In this document: piece after piece, positions 25,847 through 34,694 of the stretch
How the letters are laid out: each line of letters begins with the position of its first letter
Position numbering within the stretch: the first letter of the stretch is position 1
NCBI GenBank assembly: GCA_002086835.1
Contig: MVIG01000003.1
Location: 62,001-126,000 of the forward strand
Source of the DNA: Mycolicibacterium porcinum
Lineage (GTDB): Bacteria > Actinomycetota > Actinomycetes > Mycobacteriales > Mycobacteriaceae
Direction of reading: 5' to 3'
DNA: 64,000 nt
Notes under the pieces: generated by a model
What the model saw: only the letters and a program-made list of their open reading frames with translations
The model's database searches: none
What the model was told of the DNA's origin: nothing
Position numbers and translations under genes: made by a program

Positions 25847-27438
25847 CCACTCTGAAATCCACCATCGATCCCCGCTCTGCCGGGTTCACCGAGGCCGCCG
25901 AGGTGATGGCGGCCAAGCTGGCCGAGCTCGACGCCGAGCACGCCAAGGCCCTGGCCGGTGGCGGACCCAAGTATGTGGACCGCCATCACGGCCGCGGCAA
26001 GCTGACCGCCCGCGAGCGAGTTGAGCTGCTGCTCGATCCCGATGCACCGTTCCTGGAGCTGAGCCCGCTGGCGGCCTGGGGCAGTGATTTCACCGTGGGC
26101 GCCAGCGTCGTCTGCGGTATCGGCGCCGTCGAGGGCGTCGAGTGCCTGATCGTCGCGAACGACCCGACGGTCAAGGGCGGCACCAGCAACCCCTGGACGC
26201 TCAAGAAGATCCTGCGCGCCAACCAGATCGCGATGGAGAACCGGCTGCCGGTGGTCTCCCTCGTCGAGTCCGGCGGCGCCGACCTGCCGACGCAGAAGGA
26301 GATCTTCATCCCAGGCGGGCAGATGTTCCGCGACCTGACTCGGCTGTCGGCGGCGGGCATCCCGACCATCGCGCTGGTGTTCGGCAACTCGACCGCCGGC
26401 GGTGCCTACGTGCCGGGCATGTCCGACCACGTGGTGATGATCAAGGAACGCTCCAAGGTGTTCCTGGCCGGCCCACCGCTGGTCAAGATGGCCACGGGCG
26501 AGGAGTCCGACGACGAGTCGCTGGGTGGGGCCGAGATGCATGCCCGCACTTCTGGTCTCGGTGACTATCTGGCCAACGACGAGCTCGATGCCATCCGGAT
26601 CGGTCGGCGCATCGTGGCCCGGCTGAACTGGCGCAAGAAGGGGCCCGTTCCCGCGCCGGTGGTCGAGCCGCTGTTCGATCCCGAGGAGCTCATCGGGATC
26701 GTGCCCGCCGATCTGCGTATCCCGTTCGACCCGCGCGATGTGATCGCCCGCATCGTCGACGGCTCCGATTTCGACGAGTTCAAACCCCTGTACGGATCGT
26801 CGCTGGTGACCGGCTGGGCCACCCTGTACGGCTACCCGGTCGGGATCCTGGCCAATGCCCGCGGTGTGTTGTTCTCCGAGGAGTCGCAGAAGGCCACCCA
26901 GTTCATCCAGCTGGCCAACCGGTCCGACACCCCACTTCTGTTCCTGCACAACACCACCGGCTACATGGTGGGTAAGCAGTACGAAGAGGGCGGCATGATC
27001 AAGCACGGCTCGATGATGATCAACGCGGTGTCGAATTCGACGGTGCCGCACATCTCGCTGCTGCTCGGCGCCTCCTACGGCGCGGGCCATTACGGCATGT
27101 GCGGGCGCGCCTACGACCCGCGCTTCCTGTTCGCCTGGCCGTCGTCCAAGTCCGCCGTGATGGGCGGGACCCAGCTCGCGGGCGTGCTCTCGATCGTCAG
27201 TCGCGCCGCCGCCGAGGCGCGTGGCCAGCAGGTCGACGAGGCCGCCGATGCCGCGCTGCGGGCAGCTGTCGAGGCCCAGATCGAGGCCGAGTCGTTGCCG
27301 ATGTTCCTGTCCGGCCGGTTGTACGACGACGGGGTCATCGATCCCCGGGATACCAGGACCGTGCTGGGAATGTGCCTGTCCGCCATCGCGAATGGCCCGA
27401 TCGAGGGGACGTCGAACTTCGGCGTCTTCAGGATGTGA
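25843..27438 (+). CDS. accD2: acyl-CoA carboxylase beta subunit AccD2
   Basis: A 531-residue carboxyltransferase subunit moving CO2 from biotin to an acyl-CoA. Two crotonase-type halves carry the oxyanion-hole glycines GNSTAGGAYVPGMSD and LLGASYGAGHYGMCGRAYDP. Sequence features (QKEIFIPGGQMFRD, NTTGYMVG) are of the methylcrotonyl/geranyl-CoA carboxylase type rather than propionyl-CoA. The GTG at 25843 overlaps the fadE13 stop. It works with AccA2 directly downstream. Confidence 0.93.
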   Translation: MTTLKSTIDPRSAGFTEAAEVMAAKLAELDAEHAKALAGGGPKYVDRHHGRGKLTARERVELLLDPDAPFLELSPLAAWGSDFTVGASVVCGIGAVEGVECLIVANDPTVKGGTSNPWTLKKILRANQIAMENRLPVVSLVESGGADLPTQKEIFIPGGQMFRDLTRLSAAGIPTIALVFGNSTAGGAYVPGMSDHVVMIKERSKVFLAGPPLVKMATGEESDDESLGGAEMHARTSGLGDYLANDELDAIRIGRRIVARLNWRKKGPVPAPVVEPLFDPEELIGIVPADLRIPFDPRDVIARIVDGSDFDEFKPLYGSSLVTGWATLYGYPVGILANARGVLFSEESQKATQFIQLANRSDTPLLFLHNTTGYMVGKQYEEGGMIKHGSMMINAVSNSTVPHISLLLGASYGAGHYGMCGRAYDPRFLFAWPSSKSAVMGGTQLAGVLSIVSRAAAEARGQQVDEAADAALRAAVEAQIEAESLPMFLSGRLYDDGVIDPRDTRTVLGMCLSAIANGPIEGTSNFGVFRM

Positions 27439-27482
27439 GAGAGACGCCCGCCGATGAGCGCTTGCGCGAAGAGGAGACCAAT

Positions 27483-29420
27483 TTGATTACCAGAGTTCTG
27501 GTCGCCAACCGCGGCGAGATAGCCCGCCGGGTGTTCGAGACCTGCCGTCGTCTCGGCATCGGCACGGTCGCGGTGTACACCGAGCCCGACGCCGCATCCC
27601 CACATGTCGCCGAGGCCGACGCCCGCGTGCGCCTCGAGGGCAACAACGGCTACCTCGATTCCGCGCAGATCATCGCCGCCGCCCGGGCATCGGGCGCCGA
27701 CGCCATCCATCCCGGCTACGGATTCCTGTCCGAGAACCCGGATTTCGCAGCTGCCGTGATCGACGCCGGGCTGACCTGGATCGGCCCCCCGGTGAAGGCC
27801 GTGCAGGCCATGGGCTCCAAGATCGAGGCCAAGAAGATGATGGCCGCGGCCGGCGTTCCCGTGCTGACCGAGCTCGACCCGTCCACTGTGACGGCCGATC
27901 AGCTGCCGGTGCTGGTGAAGGCCTCGGCCGGCGGCGGTGGCCGAGGCATGCGCGTGGTGCGCGAACTGTCGGAGCTGCCAAGCGAAGTGGCTGCGGCCCA
28001 GCGTGAGGCCCAGTCGGCGTTCGGTGATCCGACGGTGTTCTGCGAGCGCTACCTGGCGGCCGGCCATCACGTCGAGGTGCAGGTCCTGGCCGATCAGCAC
28101 GGCACTGTGTGGGCGGTCGGCGAGCGCGAGTGCTCGATCCAGCGCCGTCATCAGAAGGTGATCGAGGAAGCCCCGTCACCTCTGGTGGAGCGCACTCCGG
28201 GGATGCGCGAGAAGCTGTTCGACGCCGCCAGGCTGGCCGCCGAGGCGATCGGCTACGCCGGCGCGGGCACGGTCGAGTTCATGGCGGACGAGCAGGGCGA
28301 CTTCTTCTTCCTGGAGATGAACACCCGCCTGCAGGTGGAACATCCGGTCACCGAGGCCACCACCGGGCTCGATCTCGTCGAGCTGCAGATCCTGGCCGCC
28401 GACGGCGGACACCTCGACGCCGAGCCCCCGGCTTCCCGCGGTTCGTCCATCGAGGTCCGGCTCTACGCGGAGGATCCGGCCAAGGGCTGGCAGCCCCAGG
28501 CGGGCACCGTGCACCGGTTCGACGTACCGGGGCAGGTACGCGTCGACACCGGCATCGAGGACGGCTCCGTGGTGTCGATCTTCTATGACCCCATGCTGGC
28601 CAAGGTCATCTCATACGCCCCGACCCGCCGCCAGGCCGCCACCGTGCTGGCCGATGCGCTGGCCCGCACCCGGATTCACGGACTGCGCACCAACCGCGAT
28701 CTGCTGGTCAACGTGCTACGCCATCCGGCGTTCCTGGACGGAGCCACCGACACCGCGTTCTTCGACACGCACGGCCTCGATGCCCTTGCCTCCCCGCTGG
28801 CCGATGCGGGAGCGGTGACGCTCTCGGCCATCGCGGCCGCGTTGGCCGACGCCGCGCACAATCGCAGCACCGCACGTGTTTTCGGTGCGGCGCCGAGCGG
28901 GTGGCGCAATCTCGCGTCGGGGTACCAGTCCCGGTCGTACCGCGATGCCGCGGGTGACGACGTTCCGGTGCGCTACCGGTTCACCCGCACCGGGGTCGAA
29001 TTGCCCGACGACGACGGGGTTTCCCTGGTGTCGGCGACGCCGGAGCGCGTGGTGCTCTCGATCAACGGTGTCGAGCGGGCGTTCGACGTGGCCCGGTATG
29101 GCGATCAGGTGTTCGTGGACTCCCCGCTGGGGCCCGTCCAGCTCACCGCGCTGCCCCGCTTCCCCGACCCGGACGACGCGGTCGCGCACGGGTCACTGCT
29201 GGCACCGATGCCCGGCTCGGTGGTGCGCGTCGGCGCCGCCGTCGGAGACACCGTCACCGCCGGACAGCCACTCATCTGGCTGGAAGCCATGAAGATGGAA
29301 CACACCATCGCCGCACCCGAGGACGGGGTGCTTGCCGAACTCAATGTCGCCGCGGGCCAGCAGGTCGAGGTCGGCGCCGTGCTTGCCCGAGTAGAAACCC
29401 CTGAAGGAGAACAATCATGA
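27483..29420 (+). CDS. accA2: biotin carboxylase/BCCP subunit AccA2
   Basis: A 645-residue alpha subunit. The biotin carboxylase domain (about 1-450) starts ITRVLVANRGEIARRV, with ATP-grasp loop KASAGGGGRGMR and FLEMNTRLQVEHPVTE. The C-terminal biotinyl domain carries the acceptor Lys604 in EAMKMEH. The frame is open further upstream, but the family start and the GAGGAG at 27471 point to the TTG at 27483. The stop overlaps the fadE12 ATG by four bases. With AccD2 it forms a complete acyl-CoA carboxylase. Confidence 0.94.
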   Translation: MITRVLVANRGEIARRVFETCRRLGIGTVAVYTEPDAASPHVAEADARVRLEGNNGYLDSAQIIAAARASGADAIHPGYGFLSENPDFAAAVIDAGLTWIGPPVKAVQAMGSKIEAKKMMAAAGVPVLTELDPSTVTADQLPVLVKASAGGGGRGMRVVRELSELPSEVAAAQREAQSAFGDPTVFCERYLAAGHHVEVQVLADQHGTVWAVGERECSIQRRHQKVIEEAPSPLVERTPGMREKLFDAARLAAEAIGYAGAGTVEFMADEQGDFFFLEMNTRLQVEHPVTEATTGLDLVELQILAADGGHLDAEPPASRGSSIEVRLYAEDPAKGWQPQAGTVHRFDVPGQVRVDTGIEDGSVVSIFYDPMLAKVISYAPTRRQAATVLADALARTRIHGLRTNRDLLVNVLRHPAFLDGATDTAFFDTHGLDALASPLADAGAVTLSAIAAALADAAHNRSTARVFGAAPSGWRNLASGYQSRSYRDAAGDDVPVRYRFTRTGVELPDDDGVSLVSATPERVVLSINGVERAFDVARYGDQVFVDSPLGPVQLTALPRFPDPDDAVAHGSLLAPMPGSVVRVGAAVGDTVTAGQPLIWLEAMKMEHTIAAPEDGVLAELNVAAGQQVEVGAVLARVETPEGEQS

Positions 29421-30574
29421 GTTTCATCGAGACCGAAGAGCAGAAGGCCCTGCGCCAGGCGGTGGCCGCGATGGTCGCCAACTACGGGCAGGACTACTAC
29501 CTGGAAAAGGCCCGCGCCGGCGCGCACACCACCGAATTATGGAACGAGGCAGGCAAACTCGGCTTCATCGGGGTGAACCTGCCCGAGGAGTACGGCGGTG
29601 GCGGCGCCGGGATGTACGAGCTGTCCCTGGTGATGGAGGAGATGGCGGCGGGCGGTTCGGCGCTGTTGATGATGGTGGTCTCCCCCGCGATCAACGGCAC
29701 GATCATCTCCAAGTTCGGCACCGATGAGCAGAAGAAGCGCTGGATCCCCGGTATCGCCGACGGCTCGATCACCATGGCCTTCGCGATCACCGAACCCGAC
29801 GCCGGTTCCAACAGCCACCGCATCACCACCACCGCCCGCCGCGACGGCAGCGACTGGATCCTCAAGGGCCAGAAGACGTTCATCTCCGGCATCGACCAGG
29901 CCCAGGCCGTGCTCGTCGTCGGCCGCACCGAGGACCACAAGACCGGCAACCTCAAGCCCGCGCTGTTCGTCATCCCCACCGACACCCCGGGCCTGAACTG
30001 GACCAAGATCGAGATGGAGATCGTCAGCCCGGAGAGCCAGTTCCAGGTGTTCCTCGACGATGTGCGGCTGCCGGCCGATGCGCTGGTGGGTTCGGAGGAC
30101 GCCGCGATCGCGCAGTTGTTCGCCGGGCTGAACCCGGAACGGATCATGGGTGCGGCGTCGGCGGTCGGCATGGGCCGGTTCGCGATCAACAAGGCCGTCG
30201 AGTACGTCAAAACCCGCCAGGTCTGGAAGGTTCCGATCGGCTCGCACCAGGGCCTGTCGCATCCGTTGGCGCAGAACCACATCGAGATCGAGCTGGCCAA
30301 GTTGATGATGCAGAAGGCCGCGACCCTGTATGACTCGGGCGACGACTTCGGCGCGGCCGAGGCGGCCAACATGGCCAAGTACGCCGCGGGTGAGGCGTCG
30401 GTGCGCGCGGTGGATCAGGCCGTGCAGTCGCTCGGTGGCAACGGTCTGACGAAGGAGTACGGCATCGCCGCCGCGGTCAACGCGTCGAAGCTGGCCCGTA
30501 TCGCGCCGGTGAGCCGCGAGATGATCCTCAACTTCGTCGCGCAGACCTCGCTGGGTCTGCCTCGGTCGTACTGA
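29417..30574 (+). CDS. fadE12: acyl-CoA dehydrogenase FadE12
   Basis: A 385-residue acyl-CoA dehydrogenase, second of the operon, with motif AFAITEPDAGSNSHRITT, the family block QNHIEIELAKLMM and C-terminal LGGNGLTKEYGI. ATGA overlap with accA2; GAAGGAGAA precedes the start. Two dehydrogenases flanking one carboxylase fit a pathway that oxidises, carboxylates and then hydrates a branched acyl-CoA. Orthologous to Rv0972c. Confidence 0.92.
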   Translation: MSFIETEEQKALRQAVAAMVANYGQDYYLEKARAGAHTTELWNEAGKLGFIGVNLPEEYGGGGAGMYELSLVMEEMAAGGSALLMMVVSPAINGTIISKFGTDEQKKRWIPGIADGSITMAFAITEPDAGSNSHRITTTARRDGSDWILKGQKTFISGIDQAQAVLVVGRTEDHKTGNLKPALFVIPTDTPGLNWTKIEMEIVSPESQFQVFLDDVRLPADALVGSEDAAIAQLFAGLNPERIMGAASAVGMGRFAINKAVEYVKTRQVWKVPIGSHQGLSHPLAQNHIEIELAKLMMQKAATLYDSGDDFGAAEAANMAKYAAGEASVRAVDQAVQSLGGNGLTKEYGIAAAVNASKLARIAPVSREMILNFVAQTSLGLPRSY

Positions 30575-30582
30575 GGCGCCCG

Positions 30583-31353
30583 ATGACCGCTTTGGTGCAC
30601 TACTCGGTCTCCGGCAACGTCGCCCGGCTGACCCTGGACTCGCCGCACAACCGCAACGCGCTGTCCACGGCGCTGGTCGAGCAGTTGCTCCAGGGTTTCT
30701 CCGACGCCGCCGACGAGCCAGGGGTCCGGGTGGTGGTGCTCGCGCACACCGGTGGAACCTTCTGCGCCGGAGCAGATCTGAGCGAGGCGACCGGCCAGGA
30801 TCCCGGCGAGATCGCTGTCGGCCGGGCCCGTGAGATGACCAAGCTGCTGCGCGCCATCCTGGAGTTGCCGGTTCCGGTGATCGGCGCGATCGACGGGCAT
30901 GTGCGGGCCGGCGGGATGGGACTCGTCGGCGCGTGCGATCTCGTCGTCGCCGGGCCGAAGAGCACGTTCGCATTGACCGAAGCCCGTATCGGCGTTGCGC
31001 CGTCGATCATTTCGCTGACCCTGCTGCCGAAGCTGGCACCCCGGGCGGCGGGACGCTACTTCGTCACCGGTGAGAAGTTCGGTGCCGAAGAGGCGGCCGA
31101 GATCGGGCTGATCACGCAGTCCGCTGACGATGTCGAGGTCGCGGTGGCCGCGCTGGCAGGTGAGATCGCGAAGGGTTCACCGCAGGGGCTGGCGACGTCG
31201 AAGGCGCTGACGACGGCATCGATCCTGCGTGGGTTCGATCGCGATGCCGAGGACCTGACCCGGCAGTCCGCGCACCTGTTCGTATCCGACGAGGCCCGCG
31301 AGGGCATGATGGCGTTCCTGCAGAAGCGCCCGCCGAGTTGGGTGACGGGCTGA
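30583..31353 (+). CDS. echA7: enoyl-CoA hydratase EchA7
   Basis: A 256-residue crotonase-fold protein, last in the catabolic operon, 8 bases after fadE12. Oxyanion-hole segments are GGTFCAGADLSEA and GHVRAGGMGLVGACDLVVA. It probably hydrates the unsaturated carboxylated product, like AtuE or methylglutaconyl-CoA hydratase. Orthologous to Rv0971c. Its stop is 3 bases from the stop of the convergent deazaflavin-oxidoreductase gene, with no terminator hairpin between. Confidence 0.9.
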   Translation: MTALVHYSVSGNVARLTLDSPHNRNALSTALVEQLLQGFSDAADEPGVRVVVLAHTGGTFCAGADLSEATGQDPGEIAVGRAREMTKLLRAILELPVPVIGAIDGHVRAGGMGLVGACDLVVAGPKSTFALTEARIGVAPSIISLTLLPKLAPRAAGRYFVTGEKFGAEEAAEIGLITQSADDVEVAVAALAGEIAKGSPQGLATSKALTTASILRGFDRDAEDLTRQSAHLFVSDEAREGMMAFLQKRPPSWVTG

Positions 31354-31356
31354 GAC

Positions 31357-31830
31357 TCAGCTCTCCGGCCAGAGTTGGACGTTGATGACCACGCGCGTTT
31401 GCGCTGCTCGCGTGAGGTCATCAACGTTGAACTGCCCGTGCGCATCCCGCCGCACGTGGTGAAACCGCGCATCGCGTGGCCGGGTTTCCAGGAAACTCTG
31501 GATGACCGGCACATTGGCCATACCGGTCGATGCCTCGGCATGTCCGCCAAAGCGGTTCCGCTCCATCAGCACCGTCACCTCGGCACCACCACGTAGGTTC
31601 TTCCACCAGGCGTTCTCGATCCCCGTGATGCACGTGACGACCGCGCCGTCGGCCACATAGCTGATCGGGATCTCGTAGCGGCGGCCGGTCCGCCGGCCCG
31701 TCACGGTGAGGAGCATCATCGAACGGCTCAGCCAGCCGTGCGCCGGCGACCGCAGTACCACCTTGACCAGCGGGGTGACAACCCGGACCAACAGCCGCAG
31801 ATAGGCCGGCGGAGCAGAACTTTCGCTCAT
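31357..31830 (-). CDS. F420-dependent nitroreductase-family (Ddn-like) protein
   Basis: A 157-residue split-barrel protein of the deazaflavin (F420)-dependent oxidoreductase family that includes Ddn. The family core LLTVTGRRTGRRYEIPISYV is at about residues 40-59 and the IENAWWKNLRGG block follows; both contribute to F420 binding in Ddn homologues. The C-terminal third (SFLETRPRDARFHHVRRD) is atypical. Substrate unknown. It shares its strand with the TetR gene upstream (10-base gap), so the two are likely co-transcribed. Confidence 0.8.
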   Translation of the reverse strand: MSESSAPPAYLRLLVRVVTPLVKVVLRSPAHGWLSRSMMLLTVTGRRTGRRYEIPISYVADGAVVTCITGIENAWWKNLRGGAEVTVLMERNRFGGHAEASTGMANVPVIQSFLETRPRDARFHHVRRDAHGQFNVDDLTRAAQTRVVINVQLWPES

Positions 31831-31840
31831 CGTCGGTCAG

Positions 31841-32443
31841 TCACCTGTCGTGCGCGGCGATACCGTTGAGCAGCCGTTCCAGCGCGGCCATCGAATCCCG
31901 GCTCTCTCGTTCGGGATCCGAGGACCGGGCGACGGTCATCGCGGCCTCACACATCGCGCCGTGGAGCAGGTGAGCGAGGGGTTCCACCCGTTGTTCGGGA
32001 AGGTGGCCGTCGGCGATCACCTGGGCCAGCCCCAGCCGTAGCAGTGACGTGACGTGCTCGTCTTCGAGGTCACGCATGGCCTCCCATCCCAGCACCGCGG
32101 GCGCGTCGATCAACGTGATGCGCTGAACTCCTGGATCGAGCACCGCGTCGAAGAAGCCGCGACAGCCCCGCAGGAACCGCTGCCAGCTGTCTTTGGTACC
32201 GCGGGCCGCGCGGTTCACCGCTTCGCCGATCGCGCGCTGCTCGTTCTCGAAGACGGCGGCGAAGAGACCTCTCTTGCCCTCGAAGTGGTGGTACAGCGCA
32301 CCTTTCGTCATGCCGGCGCGTTCCGCCACGTTGTCGACGAACGTGTTGTCGTAGCCATCAGCGGCGAACCGCTCACGTGCCACCACCAGGATCTGGTCGA
32401 TGGTTGCGCGCGTGCGTTCGGCCTGGGTGCGCGGTCCGGGCAT
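31841..32443 (-). CDS. TetR family regulator
   Basis: A 200-residue repressor. The DNA-binding helix pair is FVDNVAERAGMTKGALYHHF (residues 37-56) and the ligand domain follows. It is divergent from the molybdoenzyme gene, with 61 bases between starts; those bases hold three 13-bp dyads that look like its operator. It probably represses both the molybdoprotein operon and its own unit, which includes the Ddn-like gene. Confidence 0.9.
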   Translation of the reverse strand: MPGPRTQAERTRATIDQILVVARERFAADGYDNTFVDNVAERAGMTKGALYHHFEGKRGLFAAVFENEQRAIGEAVNRAARGTKDSWQRFLRGCRGFFDAVLDPGVQRITLIDAPAVLGWEAMRDLEDEHVTSLLRLGLAQVIADGHLPEQRVEPLAHLLHGAMCEAAMTVARSSDPERESRDSMAALERLLNGIAAHDR

Positions 32444-32463
32444 GCCGCCAATCTACACGATTC

Positions 32464-32506
32464 ATACTTGAAGTACATACTTCACGTATGTTAATACTCG
32501 AGGTAT
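32464..32506. promoter_or_regulatory. triple-dyad operator between TetR and molybdoenzyme genes
   Basis: Three imperfect palindromes of 13 bp share the pattern ATACT-N3-(A/G/C)GTA(T/C): 32464-32476, 32477-32489 (adjacent) and 32494-32506. The third runs into the ATG of the molybdoenzyme gene at 32505. A bound TetR dimer or dimers would block initiation on both strands. Confidence 0.7.
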
Positions 32507-34682
32507 GCAAGTTCACCGGCACGTCTGCCCGCTCTGCGAGGCCGGATGCGGGCTTGAGAGCAGCGTGGACGCAGGCGAGGTCATCGCCATCCGGGGCAAC
32601 CGTGACCACGTTCTGAGTCACGGTCACCTGTGCCCGAAAGCGTTCGGCCTCAAGGAACTTCACTCAGATGCCGACAGGTTGCGAGAACCCCTGTTACGCC
32701 GGCCAGATGGCCGTCTGGAGCCGACGTCCTGGGACGACGCATTCTCGGTGATCGACCAGCGCCTCACCGCGATCATCGATCGCTACGGCGCCGATGCCGT
32801 CGCGCTGTATCTGGGCAATCCCGTGGCGCACGACTTCGCGACGACGCTGTACGCCAGCGCGCTGATGCGAACCCTCGGTTCGCGCAATGTCTACACCGCG
32901 AACACCGTCGACGCGATGCCGAAGTTCGTCTCCTGCCAGCTCATGTTCGGCGGCATGTACACCGTGCCGCTCCCCGACATCGACCGCTGCTCGTACCTGC
33001 TGATCCTGGGCGCCAATCCCCTGGTGTCGAACGGCAGCCTGCTCACCGCGCCGGGCATACGTGCCCGACTCCGGGCGCTGCGCCGCCGCGGGGGACGTCT
33101 GGTCGTGGTCGATCCGAACCGGACGCAGACCGCCCAGGAGGCCGACGAGCACCTGCCGATTCGTCCCGGAGCCGACGCCCTGCTGCTGCTCGCGCTGATC
33201 CACGTGCTGGCCGGTGAAGACCTGATCAACCTCCGGGGCCTGGAGGCACACGTCCGCGGGGTCGAAACTGTGACAGCGCTGGCGCGAGACTTCTCCCCCG
33301 AAGCCGTTGCACCGCAATGCGGAATCACCACCGAGGCGATCCGCCGGCTGGCCCGCGAGCTGGCGGCTGCGCCAGCCGCCGCCGTGTACGGCCGTACCGG
33401 TACGTGCACTCAGCGATTCGGAACCGTGACGAGCTGGCTGATCGATGTGCTCAACGTCCTGACCGGCAACCTCGACCGCCCCGGCGGAGCGATGTTCGCC
33501 AGCCCGGCAGCCGACCTGCGCCAATTGAGCGGTCGGTCGGACGCCGCAATCGGGCGCTGGCACAGCCGGGTTCGCGGCGCTCCCGAGACCCTCGGTGAAC
33601 TCCCCTTGGCCTGCCTGGCCGAGGAGATCGACACTCCCGGAACGGGACAGGTGAAGGCGCTCATCACCGTGGCCGGCAATCCAGCGCGGTCCGCCCCGGA
33701 CAGCACACGCCTGGCTGCCGCGTTCGATCAGCTGGAGCTGATGGTCAGCCTGGATCTGTACCGCAACGAGACCTCCACGCACGCCGACATCGTGCTGCCG
33801 GCACCCTCGCCGCTCACGAAGTCTCACTACGACCTGTTCTTCGGGCACTTCGCGATCCGCAACACCGCGACGTTCTCCCCGCCGGTCCTGCCGCCCTGGC
33901 CCGGCGACAGACCGGACTGGCAGTCCCTGCTGCGGCTGATCGGAATCGTTGCACGGCAAGGCGCCTCCGCTGATCTCGACCTCATCGACGACATGGTGGC
34001 GGGGTCGCTGGCAACCACCCTCGGGGTCAGCGCGGATCCGGACACGATGGCACCGCGCGGACCCGAGCGTCTCCTCGACCTGCTTCTCCGGGCCGGCCCC
34101 TACCGCGATCGCGGCGCGCCGCTGACCGTCGCGCGCCTGCGGGAGTATCCCGACGGGCTGGACTTCGGCCCTCTCATCCCACAGCTGCCCGCGGTGCTCA
34201 ACACCCCGTCAGGGCTCATCGAGCTGGCCCCGGACCTGTTGGTAGCCGACGCCTCCCGGTTGCGGGACGACCTTCAGAGACAGCGATCGAACAGCATGGT
34301 CTTGATCGGCCGCCGCCATCTGCGCTCCAACAATTCGTGGATGCACAACCTGCCCACGCTCGCCAAGGGCCCCGACCGCTGCACGTTGCACGTCCATCCC
34401 GTCGACGTCGCCCGCCTGGCGCTGGGGCCGTACGCGACGGTGACCTCGCCGACCGGCGCGGTCGAGGTACCCGTCGAGGTCAGCGAGACCGTCAGCCCGG
34501 GTGTGGTGTCCCTGCCCCACGGATGGGGACACGACGAACCCGAAGCATCGGGGCGCGTTGCCGCCCGACGACCGGGCGTCAACAGCAACGTCCTGGCCGA
34601 CGGCACGGAACTCGACCCCCTGTCCGGCACCGCGGTGCTCAACGGCATCCCGGTCCAGATCCGCACCGCACCGCACCGATGA
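32505..34682 (+). CDS. molybdopterin oxidoreductase (formate dehydrogenase/nitrate reductase class)
   Basis: A 725-residue member of the DMSO-reductase superfamily. An N-terminal [4Fe-4S] site is formed by Cys8, Cys11, Cys15 and Cys43; the bis-MGD-binding core follows (ILGANPLVSNGS, VVVDPNRTQTAQEAD, NVLTGNLDRPGGAMF), and a C-terminal MGD cap domain starts around 590 (SNNSWMHNLP). There is no Tat signal, so it is cytoplasmic. The usual Cys/Sec-His-Gly molybdenum-ligand motif is not seen near residue 140, where NTVDAMPKFVS stands instead. First gene of a unit with two NTF2-like domains and a reductase. Substrate unknown. Confidence 0.87.
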   Translation: MQVHRHVCPLCEAGCGLESSVDAGEVIAIRGNRDHVLSHGHLCPKAFGLKELHSDADRLREPLLRRPDGRLEPTSWDDAFSVIDQRLTAIIDRYGADAVALYLGNPVAHDFATTLYASALMRTLGSRNVYTANTVDAMPKFVSCQLMFGGMYTVPLPDIDRCSYLLILGANPLVSNGSLLTAPGIRARLRALRRRGGRLVVVDPNRTQTAQEADEHLPIRPGADALLLLALIHVLAGEDLINLRGLEAHVRGVETVTALARDFSPEAVAPQCGITTEAIRRLARELAAAPAAAVYGRTGTCTQRFGTVTSWLIDVLNVLTGNLDRPGGAMFASPAADLRQLSGRSDAAIGRWHSRVRGAPETLGELPLACLAEEIDTPGTGQVKALITVAGNPARSAPDSTRLAAAFDQLELMVSLDLYRNETSTHADIVLPAPSPLTKSHYDLFFGHFAIRNTATFSPPVLPPWPGDRPDWQSLLRLIGIVARQGASADLDLIDDMVAGSLATTLGVSADPDTMAPRGPERLLDLLLRAGPYRDRGAPLTVARLREYPDGLDFGPLIPQLPAVLNTPSGLIELAPDLLVADASRLRDDLQRQRSNSMVLIGRRHLRSNNSWMHNLPTLAKGPDRCTLHVHPVDVARLALGPYATVTSPTGAVEVPVEVSETVSPGVVSLPHGWGHDEPEASGRVAARRPGVNSNVLADGTELDPLSGTAVLNGIPVQIRTAPHR

Positions 34683-34694
34683 GAGGAGAAGTCG

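Noticed and set aside
27099..27482. 128 further codons upstream of accA2 in the same frame
   Set aside because: They overlap accD2 in another frame and do not resemble a biotin carboxylase; the TTG at 27483 begins the conserved N-terminus.
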